NCBI RefSeq assembly: GCF_003412465.1
Contig: NZ_QTJV01000004.1
Coordinates: 558,001 to 622,000 of the forward strand
Source of the DNA: Chitinophaga silvisoli
GTDB lineage: Bacteria > Bacteroidota > Bacteroidia > Chitinophagales > Chitinophagaceae
Direction: 5' to 3'
Length of the DNA stretch: 64,000 nucleotides
The notes under the pieces were generated by a model. The model saw nothing but the letters and a program-made list of their open reading frames with translations. It had not been told where the DNA came from and did no database searches. Of this stretch, positions 52,968 to 62,700 are shown one piece after another (positions within the stretch are counted from its first letter, which is position 1; every line of letters begins with the position of its first letter). The position numbers were made by a program, and so were the translations under genes.

Positions 52968-55900
52968 TTAAAACTTAACATTCAGCCCCAGGTTCACAAT
53001 ACGCTGTTGTGGATAGAATTGTCCACTGCCGCTGCTACCTTCCGGATCATAATCTTTCACCTTGGTAATAGTGAACAGGTTGTAAGCGCTGGCATATACA
53101 CGCAGTGCATTGATCTTTGCCTTATTCAATACAGCTGCATTGATGGTATAACCCAGCTCCACGTTCTTCAAACGAAGGAAAGAAGCGTTGTTCAGCCAGA
53201 ATGTATTTGCATACTGACCACCATTGATGGAAGAAGATGCACGGGTATCTACTCTTGGATATGTACCATCTGTATGGGTTGGGCTCCAGCGGTTGTCTGC
53301 CCAGCTGCTGTAGAAGTTACCTATTGTACCTGATTCAGGCAGTACATACTGACTCACATGTGTCTGACCTGCAAATACAACTGATGCATCAAAACCTTTG
53401 TACGCACCATTCAGCAGGATACCATAAGTGATCTCAGGAATGTTGCCATACTTGGTTCTCGTCTGGTCGTTCGCATCAATCTTGCCATCCTTGTTGTAAT
53501 CTTCATAAATCAGGTCACCCAGTTGTGCTGTTGACAAATGCGTATATTTATCCAGGTCTTCCTGTGTTCTGAAAATGCCGATTGCATTATATAATAATGA
53601 TGTGTTCATCGGGCGGCCGGTCTGGCGTTGGTAATCCAGTGTACCACCTGCTTCGTCGATGTATATTATCTTGCTCTTTGCATAAGTAAAGTTGGTGTTG
53701 ATACCATAACGGAAACCACCTTGTGTTACATTACTATAACCCAGCGTTGCTTCAATACCACCACTGTTTACTTTACCAATATTCTCTGCAGGCACCAGCG
53801 GATCAGAACCATTTGGATTCACGATACCTGATGAACCAGGAATAGAGGCATTACGCAGTGTCAGGATCTTGCTACGTTTCTGCTGGAAGTAAATAAACTC
53901 CAGGTTGAAGTGATCCAGGAAGATCGCATTCAAACCCACATCGAGTTTCTTTGCTACTTCCCAGGTTACATTCTGGTTAGCCAGTTTAGTCAGGTCAATA
54001 CCTGCCTGTACTGCATCGCCTATTACATATTGACTGTTGAAAGAGTAGTTGTCAAAATACTGGAACAGTGCAATGTTATCATTACCCAATGAACCATAAG
54101 AACCACGCAGTTTCAGGTCATTGATGAATTTGATATCCTTAAAGAATGGCTCCTGTGAAATACGGTAACCAGCAGAAATAGATGGGAAGAAACCATACTG
54201 ATGTCCGGAAGGGAATGCAGATGATCCATCCACACGTGCCTGCGCTTCCACCAGGTATTTTTCCTTATAGTTGTATGCCAGTCTGCCGAAATAACTCTTA
54301 CGGGTAAAGTTGTAACTGTTACCAGAGTTATTCTTGTCAGCATTCGCAGGACCACCCTGTGATAATTCAGGAGTAGAAGTAGAAGGGAAATTCTGACGAT
54401 ATGCACCCAGTGAATCCTGGGAAGTCTTACTCTGCTCATAAGCCACAAATGCTGCGATATTGTGCGCACCAAACTGACGTGTATAATTCAGCTTGATGTT
54501 AGACACCATCATCTGCCTGTTTAATTGTCCTTCTGACAAAGTAGCCAACCCGTTTGAACCTCCCTGAATGAACTTCTCATAGGTATCAGTATCTGCATGA
54601 TACTTATATACGGAATATGGCTTGTTGAACGCCTTCTGGAAACTCCAGGATTTATCGATGGAATAGAATCCATCCAGTGACAAACCTTCTACACCCGGAA
54701 TCTGGTAGGCACCTTTCAGTACACCATTGAACACCTGTGTAGGATTGCGGGTAGTACCACCAATACTGGTACCCAGCAATGCAGGGTTGGAACCTTCAAT
54801 ACCATAAGTAGGCAATCCATTCGGGAAATAAGGCGCTATAGTAGGATACGCTCTGTAGATAGCACGGAAGATGTCGCCCGCACCAGTGATGGGGTAGTTA
54901 CGGTCTTCTTCTCTACCGGAGAGGTACAGGCTTACTTTCAGTCTTTTGGTTACATCCGCATCGATGTTAGAGCGGAAGTTGTACTGATCATACTTGGTCG
55001 CACCATTTCTATATAAACCATCCTGGCTGATCATACCAATAGATGTAAAATACTTTACGCTTTCATTACCACCTGTTACTGACAGGTTATGCTGCTGTTG
55101 TGCCGCAGATTTCTTCAGCACCACCTTCTGCCAGTCAGTATTTGGGTAATTCAATGGGTCAGAACCATCTTTGAACTTCTGAATCTCCTGGTCAGAATAA
55201 TACTGGTTCATACCGCTGGATGGACTGGTGTAATACCCAATCTCATTTTCAATCTGTGCAAAAGTGGCTGCATCCGCCATCTTTGGCAGGCGGGTAGGTG
55301 ATGAGAAACCCTGGTTAAAGCTGTAGTTAATCACCGGCTTACCCAGTTTACCTCTTTTGGTGGTCACGAGGATCACACCATTTGCCGCACGGCTACCATA
55401 TACTGCAGCAGAAGCGTCTTTCAATACGCTCATGCTCTCAATATCGTTAGGGTCCAGCCTTGATAAACCACCTATCTGACCTGGTACACCATCTACCACC
55501 ACCAGCACATCATTGTTACCTGTAGTACCCAGGCCCCTGATGTAGATGTTGGAGTTGTCATAACCTGGTTCCCCCGCACGGTTGTTGGCAATCACACCGG
55601 AGAAACGGCCAGCGAGTGAGTTAGATACGTTGGGTTGCGGGCTCTTTACGATATCCGCACCTTTTACGACGGAGATAGATCCTGTCAGGGTCTCCTTTTT
55701 CTGGACACCATAACCTACTACCACCACTTCGCCCACATTCTGCGCCACCTCGCTCAGGGTCGCATTCACAGATGGGCCGGTTACAGCAATTGACTGAGGA
55801 GTGTAAGACATGTGGTTAAATACCAGGGTATCACCCTGCTTAGCTGTTACAGTGTATTGACCATTGATATCGGTCACGGCACCCTGATTTGTCCCCTTCA

Positions 55901-56066
55901 CTTTCACTGTTACACCCGGAACTGGTTGCCCCCCGGAAACCACTTTACCGGAAATTTTGCCCACCTGGGCATGTGCAATAAATACAGGGAACATGAATAC
56001 TAAAAGCAATGACAGCCGCAGAAACAAGGGCAACTGCCGCACGTACCTGTGCAAGACTTTTTTCAT
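52968..56066 (-). CDS. SusC-family transporter of the beta-galactoside locus
   Basis: This 1032-residue protein has a signal sequence, a carboxypeptidase-like domain (ISGKVVSGGQPVPGVTVKVK), a TonB-box-like region (EVVVVGYGVQKKETLTGSIS), a plug with VVDGVPGQIGG and IESMSVLKDASAAVYGSRAA, and a barrel ending PQQRIVNLGLNVKF. The gene begins 133 bp after the sensor gene's stop. Dyads in that gap (56143-56213) are the likely binding region of the sensor. Confidence 0.93.
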   Translation of the reverse strand: MKKVLHRYVRQLPLFLRLSLLLVFMFPVFIAHAQVGKISGKVVSGGQPVPGVTVKVKGTNQGAVTDINGQYTVTAKQGDTLVFNHMSYTPQSIAVTGPSVNATLSEVAQNVGEVVVVGYGVQKKETLTGSISVVKGADIVKSPQPNVSNSLAGRFSGVIANNRAGEPGYDNSNIYIRGLGTTGNNDVLVVVDGVPGQIGGLSRLDPNDIESMSVLKDASAAVYGSRAANGVILVTTKRGKLGKPVINYSFNQGFSSPTRLPKMADAATFAQIENEIGYYTSPSSGMNQYYSDQEIQKFKDGSDPLNYPNTDWQKVVLKKSAAQQQHNLSVTGGNESVKYFTSIGMISQDGLYRNGATKYDQYNFRSNIDADVTKRLKVSLYLSGREEDRNYPITGAGDIFRAIYRAYPTIAPYFPNGLPTYGIEGSNPALLGTSIGGTTRNPTQVFNGVLKGAYQIPGVEGLSLDGFYSIDKSWSFQKAFNKPYSVYKYHADTDTYEKFIQGGSNGLATLSEGQLNRQMMVSNIKLNYTRQFGAHNIAAFVAYEQSKTSQDSLGAYRQNFPSTSTPELSQGGPANADKNNSGNSYNFTRKSYFGRLAYNYKEKYLVEAQARVDGSSAFPSGHQYGFFPSISAGYRISQEPFFKDIKFINDLKLRGSYGSLGNDNIALFQYFDNYSFNSQYVIGDAVQAGIDLTKLANQNVTWEVAKKLDVGLNAIFLDHFNLEFIYFQQKRSKILTLRNASIPGSSGIVNPNGSDPLVPAENIGKVNSGGIEATLGYSNVTQGGFRYGINTNFTYAKSKIIYIDEAGGTLDYQRQTGRPMNTSLLYNAIGIFRTQEDLDKYTHLSTAQLGDLIYEDYNKDGKIDANDQTRTKYGNIPEITYGILLNGAYKGFDASVVFAGQTHVSQYVLPESGTIGNFYSSWADNRWSPTHTDGTYPRVDTRASSSINGGQYANTFWLNNASFLRLKNVELGYTINAAVLNKAKINALRVYASAYNLFTITKVKDYDPEGSSGSGQFYPQQRIVNLGLNVKF

Positions 56067-56142
56067 AACGGAATTCTATTTGAATGAGTAAACGGTTGAT
56101 TTTCAGTTTTTCATTGATCAACGATAGAGGCAAATTAGGGAC

Positions 56143-56213
56143 TTTACCCCCCTTGGGAAGGGGGGTAAATCATTTAAAAGAGGGGGTAAATTCGTTTGTT
56201 TACCCCTCTTTTA
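56143..56213. promoter_or_regulatory. Two TTTACCCC dyads between sensor and SusC genes
   Basis: TTTACCCCCCTT / AAGGGGGGTAAA (56143-56169, 3-nt loop, perfect) and TAAAAGAGGGGGTAAA / TTTACCCCTCTTTTA (56175-56213, one bulge) together give four TTTACCCC half-sites, 77-147 bp before the SusC start. The second overlaps the sensor stop codon. They could be a sensor-binding array or paired terminators; no T-run follows on the minus strand. Confidence 0.5.
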
Positions 56214-59200
56214 CTACTGTGAGATCCTGATTAAAAGATTGACGGTATTTTTTTACATACTCGGAAGGGTTCATACCAAAGAGCTTTACAAACTGCTCCC
56301 TGAAGTACTTCACATCTCCAATCCCCACCTCAAATGCTGCCTGGTTGATGGTATAATCTTCCTTCAGCATCAACATGGCCGCCTTGCGAAGACGAATGGA
56401 ACGGATAAAGGCATTGATGGTTTGCCCGGAGATGGATTTTACCTTTTTATATAAGCTGGAATGACTCATACCAATGGCCTGGGTAAAAGTCTTAATGGAG
56501 AAATCTTCGTTTCCCAGGTTGGCTTCTACAATACTGATACAATTATTAAGGAAGTCCCGGTAGGCGGCGGGCACTTTTACAGTACTCTTTTGTAAAGTGA
56601 TGCTGTCCAGGAAGTATTGACGGAGCAGGTTCCTGTTTTTCAGGAGGGTCTGTACCTTGGCCAGCAACAGGTCTTTGTCAAATGGCTTGGTGATGTAATC
56701 ATCCGCCCCCTCTTCTATTCCCTTGATTTTCAGGTCATGGGCAGAAGTCAGGAGAATCACCGGGATATGGCTGAGCGCCTCCGTGCTTTTGATCTTCGCA
56801 CAGAGTTCCAGGCCATCCATCCCCGGCATTTGCACATCGCTGATCACCAGGTCTGGCATTTGCTCCTGCACCATCGCAAAACCCTCATCCCCGTTTTCTG
56901 CTTCATATATTATATAATGGTCAGAAAATAACTGGCGAAGGTAAGTCCGGATGTCAGCATTGTCATCAATGCAAAGCAGGGACTTTTTCTCTGTGACCAT
57001 CTCTTCAGGAGAAACCTTTTCCTCCTTTTTCAGGGGCAGGGCAGTTTCCTCCATCAGTTCCTGCAAAATAGCGGAGCGCTCACTGGGGGCAAAATCATAC
57101 CCCGCCAGGTGCCCCATGCCTTTGCGCAGACGAATCACGAATGTAGTGCCTTCCTGCTGGCGGCTATGGTAAGTAATGCTGCCACGATGACTCTCTATGA
57201 AATGCTTTACCAGGTACAGGCCAATCCCAAAACCAGTTTGTCGCCCTCCAACCCGGCTGAACTTATCAAAAATCCGGTTGCCCGTGGAAATGGGAATACC
57301 ACAACCTGAATCCTGGATGGCAATCTCCACCTCTGTGGATAACTCGCGGATTTTGAAGCTGACTTTCCCTCCATCCGGGGTAAACTTAAATGCATTGGAC
57401 AGCAGATTGAAAAGCGCCACCTCCATTTTCTCATCATCTACAAACATTTCGATGGCACCCTGGCCTCCTTCAAACTGGTAATCTATATTTTTAAGCCTTG
57501 CCTGCTGTGAAAAACATAAAAAGACCTCCTTACTCAGCTCCACAAGGTCTAATCTTTTGATTTTCAACCTATCTCCACCTGAATCGGCCTTTCTGAACAA
57601 AAGTAACTGATCAACTAAACTGAGTAGTCTGCGCGCATTTCTGTATACAATACTGAGTTCCGGGTCCTGGGTGTATGCTTTAAGAGGGTTGATAATCAAG
57701 CTCAAAGGTGTCCTAAATTCATGTGAAATATGAGTAAAGAAAGATAACTTCTTCTCATTCAGCTCTTTTTCTTTCTCATTCTCCAGGTGGGCCAGGCGAA
57801 TTTCATAATGCAGACGTTCCTGCCTGGAGCGATAGCGCATGAAAACATATAAGATACTACCAATTACAAGGGCATAAAGCAGGTAAGCCCACCAGCTCCT
57901 ATACCAGGGGGGTAATACGATGATCCGGATAGTGCTGATCTCTCCTCCCCACCGCCCTTCGGCATTGGTGGCCTTGACTTTGAATATATAAGTGCCTTCC
58001 TGCAGGCGGGTATAGGTAGCAGTGCGGGATTCCCCAACATAGTTCCATTGCTTATCCCAGCCTTCCAGGCGGTAAGCATAATTGATCTTGTCAGGTGAAG
58101 TATATTCCAAAGCCACGAAATCCATGGCAATGGCAGCTTTATCATAAGGGATCCTGAGTTCTTCTACATTTTCAAGCGCACTCTTGGAGATAAACCGTCC
58201 TTCCTGCTCCACCGGGGTATTACTAATCCTGATCCCGGTGAGGAACACCGGCGGTTGCGTCTTCTGCTCGTAAACGCTATCGGGGTAGAAGATGTTGAAG
58301 CCCTTGATACCGCCGAACATACATTCGCCACTACATAATTTGAGGGCAGCATTATAGCTGAACTGGTTACTCTGCAGTCCATCGGATTGTGAATAACTGC
58401 GACAGATTTTAGATTGCGGGTCAAATCTCGCCAGCCCATTAAAAGTGCTGAGCCAAAGATCGCCCTTGTTATCTTCCAGGATCCGGAGTACGGCATTGCT
58501 GGGCAAACCATCGGTTTCGGTATAACGAATATATTGCCCGGTTTTCCTGTTAAACTGCAATAAACCGCCGCCATCCGTACCTACCCAGAAATTCCCTTTC
58601 CTGTCTTCATGAATACTGCGAACGGTGTAACCAATGTGGAAAACCCTGTGTTGCCTGTGCACACGGTCAATGGAAATAAGGTCCTGGTAATTGCCACCCC
58701 ACAAGTGCCCCTGGGCATCCTCGGCCAGACACTGGATGTTGACAAGCTTGTTGTCAAAGAGCTCGAATTGATTCGTAGTTCTGTTGAAAGTATAGAGGGT
58801 ACCATTGTTGGTAGTACTTGCCCAGATTTGTTTTTGCGCATCTTCGTATACGACCCATACATTGTTTTCCGTGCCACGGGTGCTGGGATTGTTACATTGA
58901 AAATGCTCAAAAGACTTGCTGCCTTTCTTATATCTGTTGATGCCGCCAAACCAGGTGGAAACCCAGATATCATCCTGTGCATCACGAAGAATGCAGGTGA
59001 TAAAATTGCTGCTGATAGCATTGGGATTACCGGCATCGGCAGTGTAAGCGGTAAATTGATGATGAAGTCTGTCCCAGTGTTTAAGACCTCCCCCATCAGT
59101 GCCGATCCAGATGTCATTATTATCGCCTTCACAAAAGGAAAGGATAAAGTTGCACACAGTATTTTCCCCACTGAAGCGATGTAGCTCAAATGGATTGCGG

Positions 59201-60177
59201 CGGGGAGCAACAATGCTGATCCCCCCTCTTAAAGTGCCGATCCACATTCGACCTTCCCGGTCTTCGTATACAGCATATACCGCATTACTGTTTAATTGAC
59301 ACTTATTAATATTCTCACGCGAAGAGACGATGAAGACACCTGCCCCATCGGAGGCGACCCAGATCCTGCCGTTTTTGTCCATACAGAGGCCTACGACTTT
59401 GTTGTGGGTCTGGATATAGTTTTCAGAATAATCATTTTTTTCCAGGTCATAGCGGAAGAGGCCATTGTCAGTACCGAGCCACAGGCCGCCCTTTTGGTCA
59501 CTACGCAGACAGTTTGCCTGGCGGATGCTCTGATTGATGATAGAGAGGGACTGTGTCTGCGGGTTATATTTACAGAGGCCCAGGTCCTGTACAAATACAA
59601 AGGCGGTATTGTGATCGAAGTCGATACCGGTTACTTCATAATTGGTGATGGTAGTAGTATATTGAATAACGGGCACCTGGATGCCGGCGTATACATTATC
59701 ATGAAATAACAAGAGGCCATCGCGTTCCGTACCGGCTAAGATGGTTTTGCCACTATCCCCTGTGCGGATGATGTGGATAACGCCTATTTCAGGACGGGGT
59801 GTTTTGCTCTTGTAAGGTGTAAAACGGGCAGTATTGAATCGTTCATTGACAGGATTGAAGACACTGATGCCCTTGCGGCCCCCAAGCCAGATGCGGTGCA
59901 GGTAGTCGCCTTCAATGGTGAAGTTACCATTGTCATTGAGAGAGGTGGTGTCGCCGATCTTATTGCGGAATATGCGGAATTTGTAGCCGTCGAAGCGGTT
60001 CAGACCATCATAGGTGCAGATCCACATAAAGCCCTTGTAGTCCTGGTATACGTTCATAACGGCATTGTTGGAAAGGCCGTTTTCAATACCCAGGTTTTTT
60101 ATAGGTTCGTCGTTGGCATACAGATAGTTGTATAAAAAGCAGCAACAGAACGGCAGTAGCATCCGGAACACTTTCAT
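56200..60177 (-). CDS. Hybrid two-component system regulator (HTCS)
   Basis: With the start at the ATG at 60177 (MKVFRMLLPFCCCFLYNYLY, then AND, a signal peptide) the protein has 1325 residues. The frame is open 45 bp further, but that lead is hydrophilic. Order: periplasmic propeller repeats (about 30-690), Y_Y_Y domain (about 690-760), one membrane helix (763-783), HisKA with His819 in SHEFRTP, HATPase (NLLSNAFKFTP, GIGLYLV), receiver with Asp1114 in VISDVQMPG, and C-terminal AraC HTH (about 1225-1315). It senses an oligosaccharide in the periplasm and activates the SusC/SusD/GH35 genes directly downstream. Confidence 0.93.
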   Translation of the reverse strand: MKVFRMLLPFCCCFLYNYLYANDEPIKNLGIENGLSNNAVMNVYQDYKGFMWICTYDGLNRFDGYKFRIFRNKIGDTTSLNDNGNFTIEGDYLHRIWLGGRKGISVFNPVNERFNTARFTPYKSKTPRPEIGVIHIIRTGDSGKTILAGTERDGLLLFHDNVYAGIQVPVIQYTTTITNYEVTGIDFDHNTAFVFVQDLGLCKYNPQTQSLSIINQSIRQANCLRSDQKGGLWLGTDNGLFRYDLEKNDYSENYIQTHNKVVGLCMDKNGRIWVASDGAGVFIVSSRENINKCQLNSNAVYAVYEDREGRMWIGTLRGGISIVAPRRNPFELHRFSGENTVCNFILSFCEGDNNDIWIGTDGGGLKHWDRLHHQFTAYTADAGNPNAISSNFITCILRDAQDDIWVSTWFGGINRYKKGSKSFEHFQCNNPSTRGTENNVWVVYEDAQKQIWASTTNNGTLYTFNRTTNQFELFDNKLVNIQCLAEDAQGHLWGGNYQDLISIDRVHRQHRVFHIGYTVRSIHEDRKGNFWVGTDGGGLLQFNRKTGQYIRYTETDGLPSNAVLRILEDNKGDLWLSTFNGLARFDPQSKICRSYSQSDGLQSNQFSYNAALKLCSGECMFGGIKGFNIFYPDSVYEQKTQPPVFLTGIRISNTPVEQEGRFISKSALENVEELRIPYDKAAIAMDFVALEYTSPDKINYAYRLEGWDKQWNYVGESRTATYTRLQEGTYIFKVKATNAEGRWGGEISTIRIIVLPPWYRSWWAYLLYALVIGSILYVFMRYRSRQERLHYEIRLAHLENEKEKELNEKKLSFFTHISHEFRTPLSLIINPLKAYTQDPELSIVYRNARRLLSLVDQLLLFRKADSGGDRLKIKRLDLVELSKEVFLCFSQQARLKNIDYQFEGGQGAIEMFVDDEKMEVALFNLLSNAFKFTPDGGKVSFKIRELSTEVEIAIQDSGCGIPISTGNRIFDKFSRVGGRQTGFGIGLYLVKHFIESHRGSITYHSRQQEGTTFVIRLRKGMGHLAGYDFAPSERSAILQELMEETALPLKKEEKVSPEEMVTEKKSLLCIDDNADIRTYLRQLFSDHYIIYEAENGDEGFAMVQEQMPDLVISDVQMPGMDGLELCAKIKSTEALSHIPVILLTSAHDLKIKGIEEGADDYITKPFDKDLLLAKVQTLLKNRNLLRQYFLDSITLQKSTVKVPAAYRDFLNNCISIVEANLGNEDFSIKTFTQAIGMSHSSLYKKVKSISGQTINAFIRSIRLRKAAMLMLKEDYTINQAAFEVGIGDVKYFREQFVKLFGMNPSEYVKKYRQSFNQDLTVVKEG

Positions 60178-60243
60178 AACGTGCGCGTTTTGGTGGATTG
60201 TAAAATAAAGAAAGTATTTCAATAATTACAGTGATTTTCGTCT

Positions 60244-60450
60244 GTGCTAAAATCCCAGACTATACCGGACACAAGCACTCGCCCTGGCTTTTCAGTTGAC
60301 AACCCTGATATTATTTTGCAATCCATATTATCATTAGGAGGAAATCTGGTAACACAGGGAGCAGACACCCCCTGGGGCTATACCGCCGTCATTGCAGATC
60401 TGGACGGCAGAAAAATAGAATTAGTACAATCAAAAACAGCTACTCGCTGA
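60244..60450 (+). pseudogene. C-terminal fragment of a VOC/glyoxalase-family protein
   Basis: This 68-residue frame from GTG at 60244 contains RPGFSVDNPDIILQSILSLG and PWGYTAVIADLDGRKIELVQ, the second half of a VOC (glyoxalase/bleomycin-resistance) domain. A whole protein would need at least 120 residues, and the sequence upstream is the promoter side of the sensor gene, so this is a truncated remnant. Confidence 0.65.
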
Positions 60451-60519
60451 AAAAAGGAATAAAACTATTTTAATAGCAAACAGCAATTACTTTCCTGGCT
60501 TTTCAGCTGGCAGCTCTTT

Positions 60520-60744
60520 CTATTTATCCCGCTCTCTCATTGGGAAATAATGTGATACTGCCCAGATAATCTTCTCCAAAGCCTCTTCGGGTAAATCTGG
60601 TTTTGTTTCAAACCTGGGTTCCTGCCCTTTTTCTCTAAGTAACAAAAACTCATCTTCCTTGTAGCGTATACGCATATGCGGAGTTCCCTGCAACTTCCTC
60701 ATATAGATAACAGCGCTATCAATTGTAATTTTGCGTCCCGTCAT
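60520..60744 (-). CDS. Small hypothetical protein (74 aa)
   Basis: This 74-residue basic, soluble protein (MTGRKITIDSAVIYMRKLQG, then RIRYKEDEFLLLREKGQEPR, ending HYFPMRERDK) has no signal peptide or known family. It faces the VOC remnant. Possible, not certain. Confidence 0.45.
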   Translation of the reverse strand: MTGRKITIDSAVIYMRKLQGTPHMRIRYKEDEFLLLREKGQEPRFETKPDLPEEALEKIIWAVSHYFPMRERDK

Positions 60745-60966
60745 AATACTCGTGTATTAAGGAAATAGGTATGGGGTGTCATTATAAAATGGTAAGAATG
60801 ATTTTGGTTTTAACATGCCTGAATTAACTCTGCTACTATTAAATTGATGTAGCTCTCTCGAATATTCACTATAAAATTTCGTCGAATGTAAATCTTTTTC
60901 TCAAATCTTGGTCGAACGCCCAATAAATATTTTCGGCATTTGCCTCAACTTGGTTGCCACAAGATA

Positions 60967-61197
60967 ATGGCTCCTGAACAGGCAAAAATATTAATCGTAT
61001 TCGGCAACAACCTCCGGCAGCTCCGGAAGGATAAGCAGCTTACGTTACTAGACCTGGAAGTGAGTAGTGGCGTGAATCAGGGTGATATTTCAAGAATCGA
61101 AAACGGGAAGAAAAACCTGAGTTTTACAACACTGTATAAGTTGGCAAAAGGATTGGATATGCATCCTTCACAATTGTTATTAATCTCCTTCCCTTAA
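60967..61197 (+). CDS. XRE-family HTH regulator
   Basis: From the ATG at 60967 this 76-residue protein is a single Cro/C1 domain: LRQLRKDKQLTLLDLEVSSG, then VNQGDISRIENGKKNLSF, and TLYKLAKGLDMHPSQLL. An earlier TTG at 60940 would add 9 residues. It is a small DNA-binding regulator; target unknown. It lies between the small hypothetical gene and the converging MFS gene. Confidence 0.85.
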   Translation: MAPEQAKILIVFGNNLRQLRKDKQLTLLDLEVSSGVNQGDISRIENGKKNLSFTTLYKLAKGLDMHPSQLLLISFP

Positions 61198-61240
61198 GTA
61201 TATTTTGATTTTTATTGAAGCGTAAAAAATCATTATGTCA

Positions 61241-62515
61241 TTAATGTCTGAATCGCAAAGGATTCATTGAACGCATCCAGTTTCCGTCATGTAATTTCCG
61301 CTGATGTAAAATAAATCCAATCACAATCAATATACCTGCCACCCCCTCTGAAAATACTATCGCACTCACACCTAATCTTTCCGCCAGACTCCCCATAATC
61401 AAACTACCGATTGGCAACACACCCTGGTAAGCCATGATGTAATAACTCAATGTTCTTGCTCTCATTTCAGAAGATGCATGCGTTTGCAAATAAGTATTTA
61501 TGGTAGAGTTCTGTACCATCAAACCAGCCCCCGTGAAACCAGTTGCAATCAAAGCCACCCAGATATTAGAAGAGAAACCCAAACACACAACTGCTACTGC
61601 AAATAAAATACTGGAGAAAATAGTCAGCTGATTCAGATCCTTCCCCGGCCTTAACATCGCCATATAAATTGCACCAAACAATGCCCCTAAACCCGCTGCA
61701 CTTTCAAACCAGCTAAAAGTTGTTGCATTACCATGAAACACATCTTTTGCAATTGCAGGTAATAAAGTGGTATATGGTATCACCAGCAGACTGGATGCTG
61801 CCAGCATTAAAATCAGGGATGACAGATCAGGGGATTCACGCAGGTAATCATATCCTTTTTTCAAATCGGCCCAGATATTCTCATCTGATTTTTCACGCTC
61901 CCTGATCTTCAGTTTCATTTGCAACAGACAAGCAATTACAAAAAAGAAACTCAGGAAATTGATCAGGAAACAAATATCCTCACCAAAAGCACTCAGTATA
62001 AAACCTGCAAAAGCAGGCCCTACCAATCTCGCCGCATTAAATGCAGAAGAGTTGAGCGCAATCGCATTCGGCAAATCTTCTTTATTATCTACCAGGTCAA
62101 CCATCAGTGATTGCCGGGCGGTAGTATCAAATGTATTAATAATACCCTGGGCCAGGCTCAGCGTAGCTATCATCATAATATTATAATAGCTTAACCAGAC
62201 AATGAGTGCCAGGATCCCCGCCTGCACCATCAGGCCGATCTGGGTAATAAACACTATTTTATATTTATCATGCCTGTCAATGAAACTACCGGCATAAGGA
62301 GCAAGAACAAGGGAAGGGATCAAACTTAAGAAGGTGACTAATCCTAATAAAAAGGTAGAGCCCGTGATCCGGTAAACTAACCAGCTGATTGCGACTCTTT
62401 GCATCCAGGTACCAATGAGAGAAACGGATTGACCTGTAAAGTGTAATCTAAAGTTCTTGTGTTTAAGTGAACGAAATATGGATGAATTATAAATAAATGA
62501 CCTAACTATCCTCAT
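61241..62515 (-). CDS. MFS transporter (MFS_3/enterobactin-exporter-like)
   Basis: This 424-residue protein has twelve hydrophobic segments, including FLLGLVTFLSLIPSLVLAP and the loop FIDRHDKYKIVFI, and a late GSLIMGSLAERLGVSAI. The LKHKNFRLHFTGQSVSLIGTW start is typical of MFS_3 exporters. It is divergent from the MarR gene (186 bp), which probably represses it. Substrate unknown. Confidence 0.88.
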   Translation of the reverse strand: MRIVRSFIYNSSIFRSLKHKNFRLHFTGQSVSLIGTWMQRVAISWLVYRITGSTFLLGLVTFLSLIPSLVLAPYAGSFIDRHDKYKIVFITQIGLMVQAGILALIVWLSYYNIMMIATLSLAQGIINTFDTTARQSLMVDLVDNKEDLPNAIALNSSAFNAARLVGPAFAGFILSAFGEDICFLINFLSFFFVIACLLQMKLKIREREKSDENIWADLKKGYDYLRESPDLSSLILMLAASSLLVIPYTTLLPAIAKDVFHGNATTFSWFESAAGLGALFGAIYMAMLRPGKDLNQLTIFSSILFAVAVVCLGFSSNIWVALIATGFTGAGLMVQNSTINTYLQTHASSEMRARTLSYYIMAYQGVLPIGSLIMGSLAERLGVSAIVFSEGVAGILIVIGFILHQRKLHDGNWMRSMNPLRFRH

Positions 62516-62539
62516 ATGCTAAACTTAATTGATAAAGTT

Positions 62540-62553
62540 ACTTTACAAAAGTA
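62540..62553 (-). promoter_or_regulatory. MFS promoter box with candidate MarR operator
   Basis: The dyad ACTTTACAAAAGT (5-bp arms, 62540-62552) contains the minus-strand -7 box TACTTTTG (62546-62553). The MFS ATG follows about 30 bp on. The marR side has AAAGTACCTTT, a similar dyad. Confidence 0.5.
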
Positions 62554-62684
62554 CAACTTTTTAAGCAAACGAAAACGATAAATTAGTACCTAAATACCCA
62601 CTCTTATGCCTTATTACTGAAAATTAAGCTAATTTTACACTGAAAAGTAGAAAAGCAGGGAGCCGAAGGAAATTCAAAAAAACT

Positions 62685-62696
62685 AAAGTACCTTTG
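62685..62696 (+). promoter_or_regulatory. MarR gene -7 box, possibly leaderless
   Basis: TACCTTTG (62689-62696) is an exact TAnnTTTG box only 4 bp before the ATG at 62701, so the transcript would start at or next to the start codon. AAAGTACCTTT overlaps it as a candidate self-operator. Confidence 0.45.
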
Positions 62697-62700
62697 TAAA

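Noticed and set aside
58609..59184. 191-residue plus-strand frame inside the sensor gene
   Set aside because: Antisense to the propeller repeats, whose regular codons keep the other strand open.
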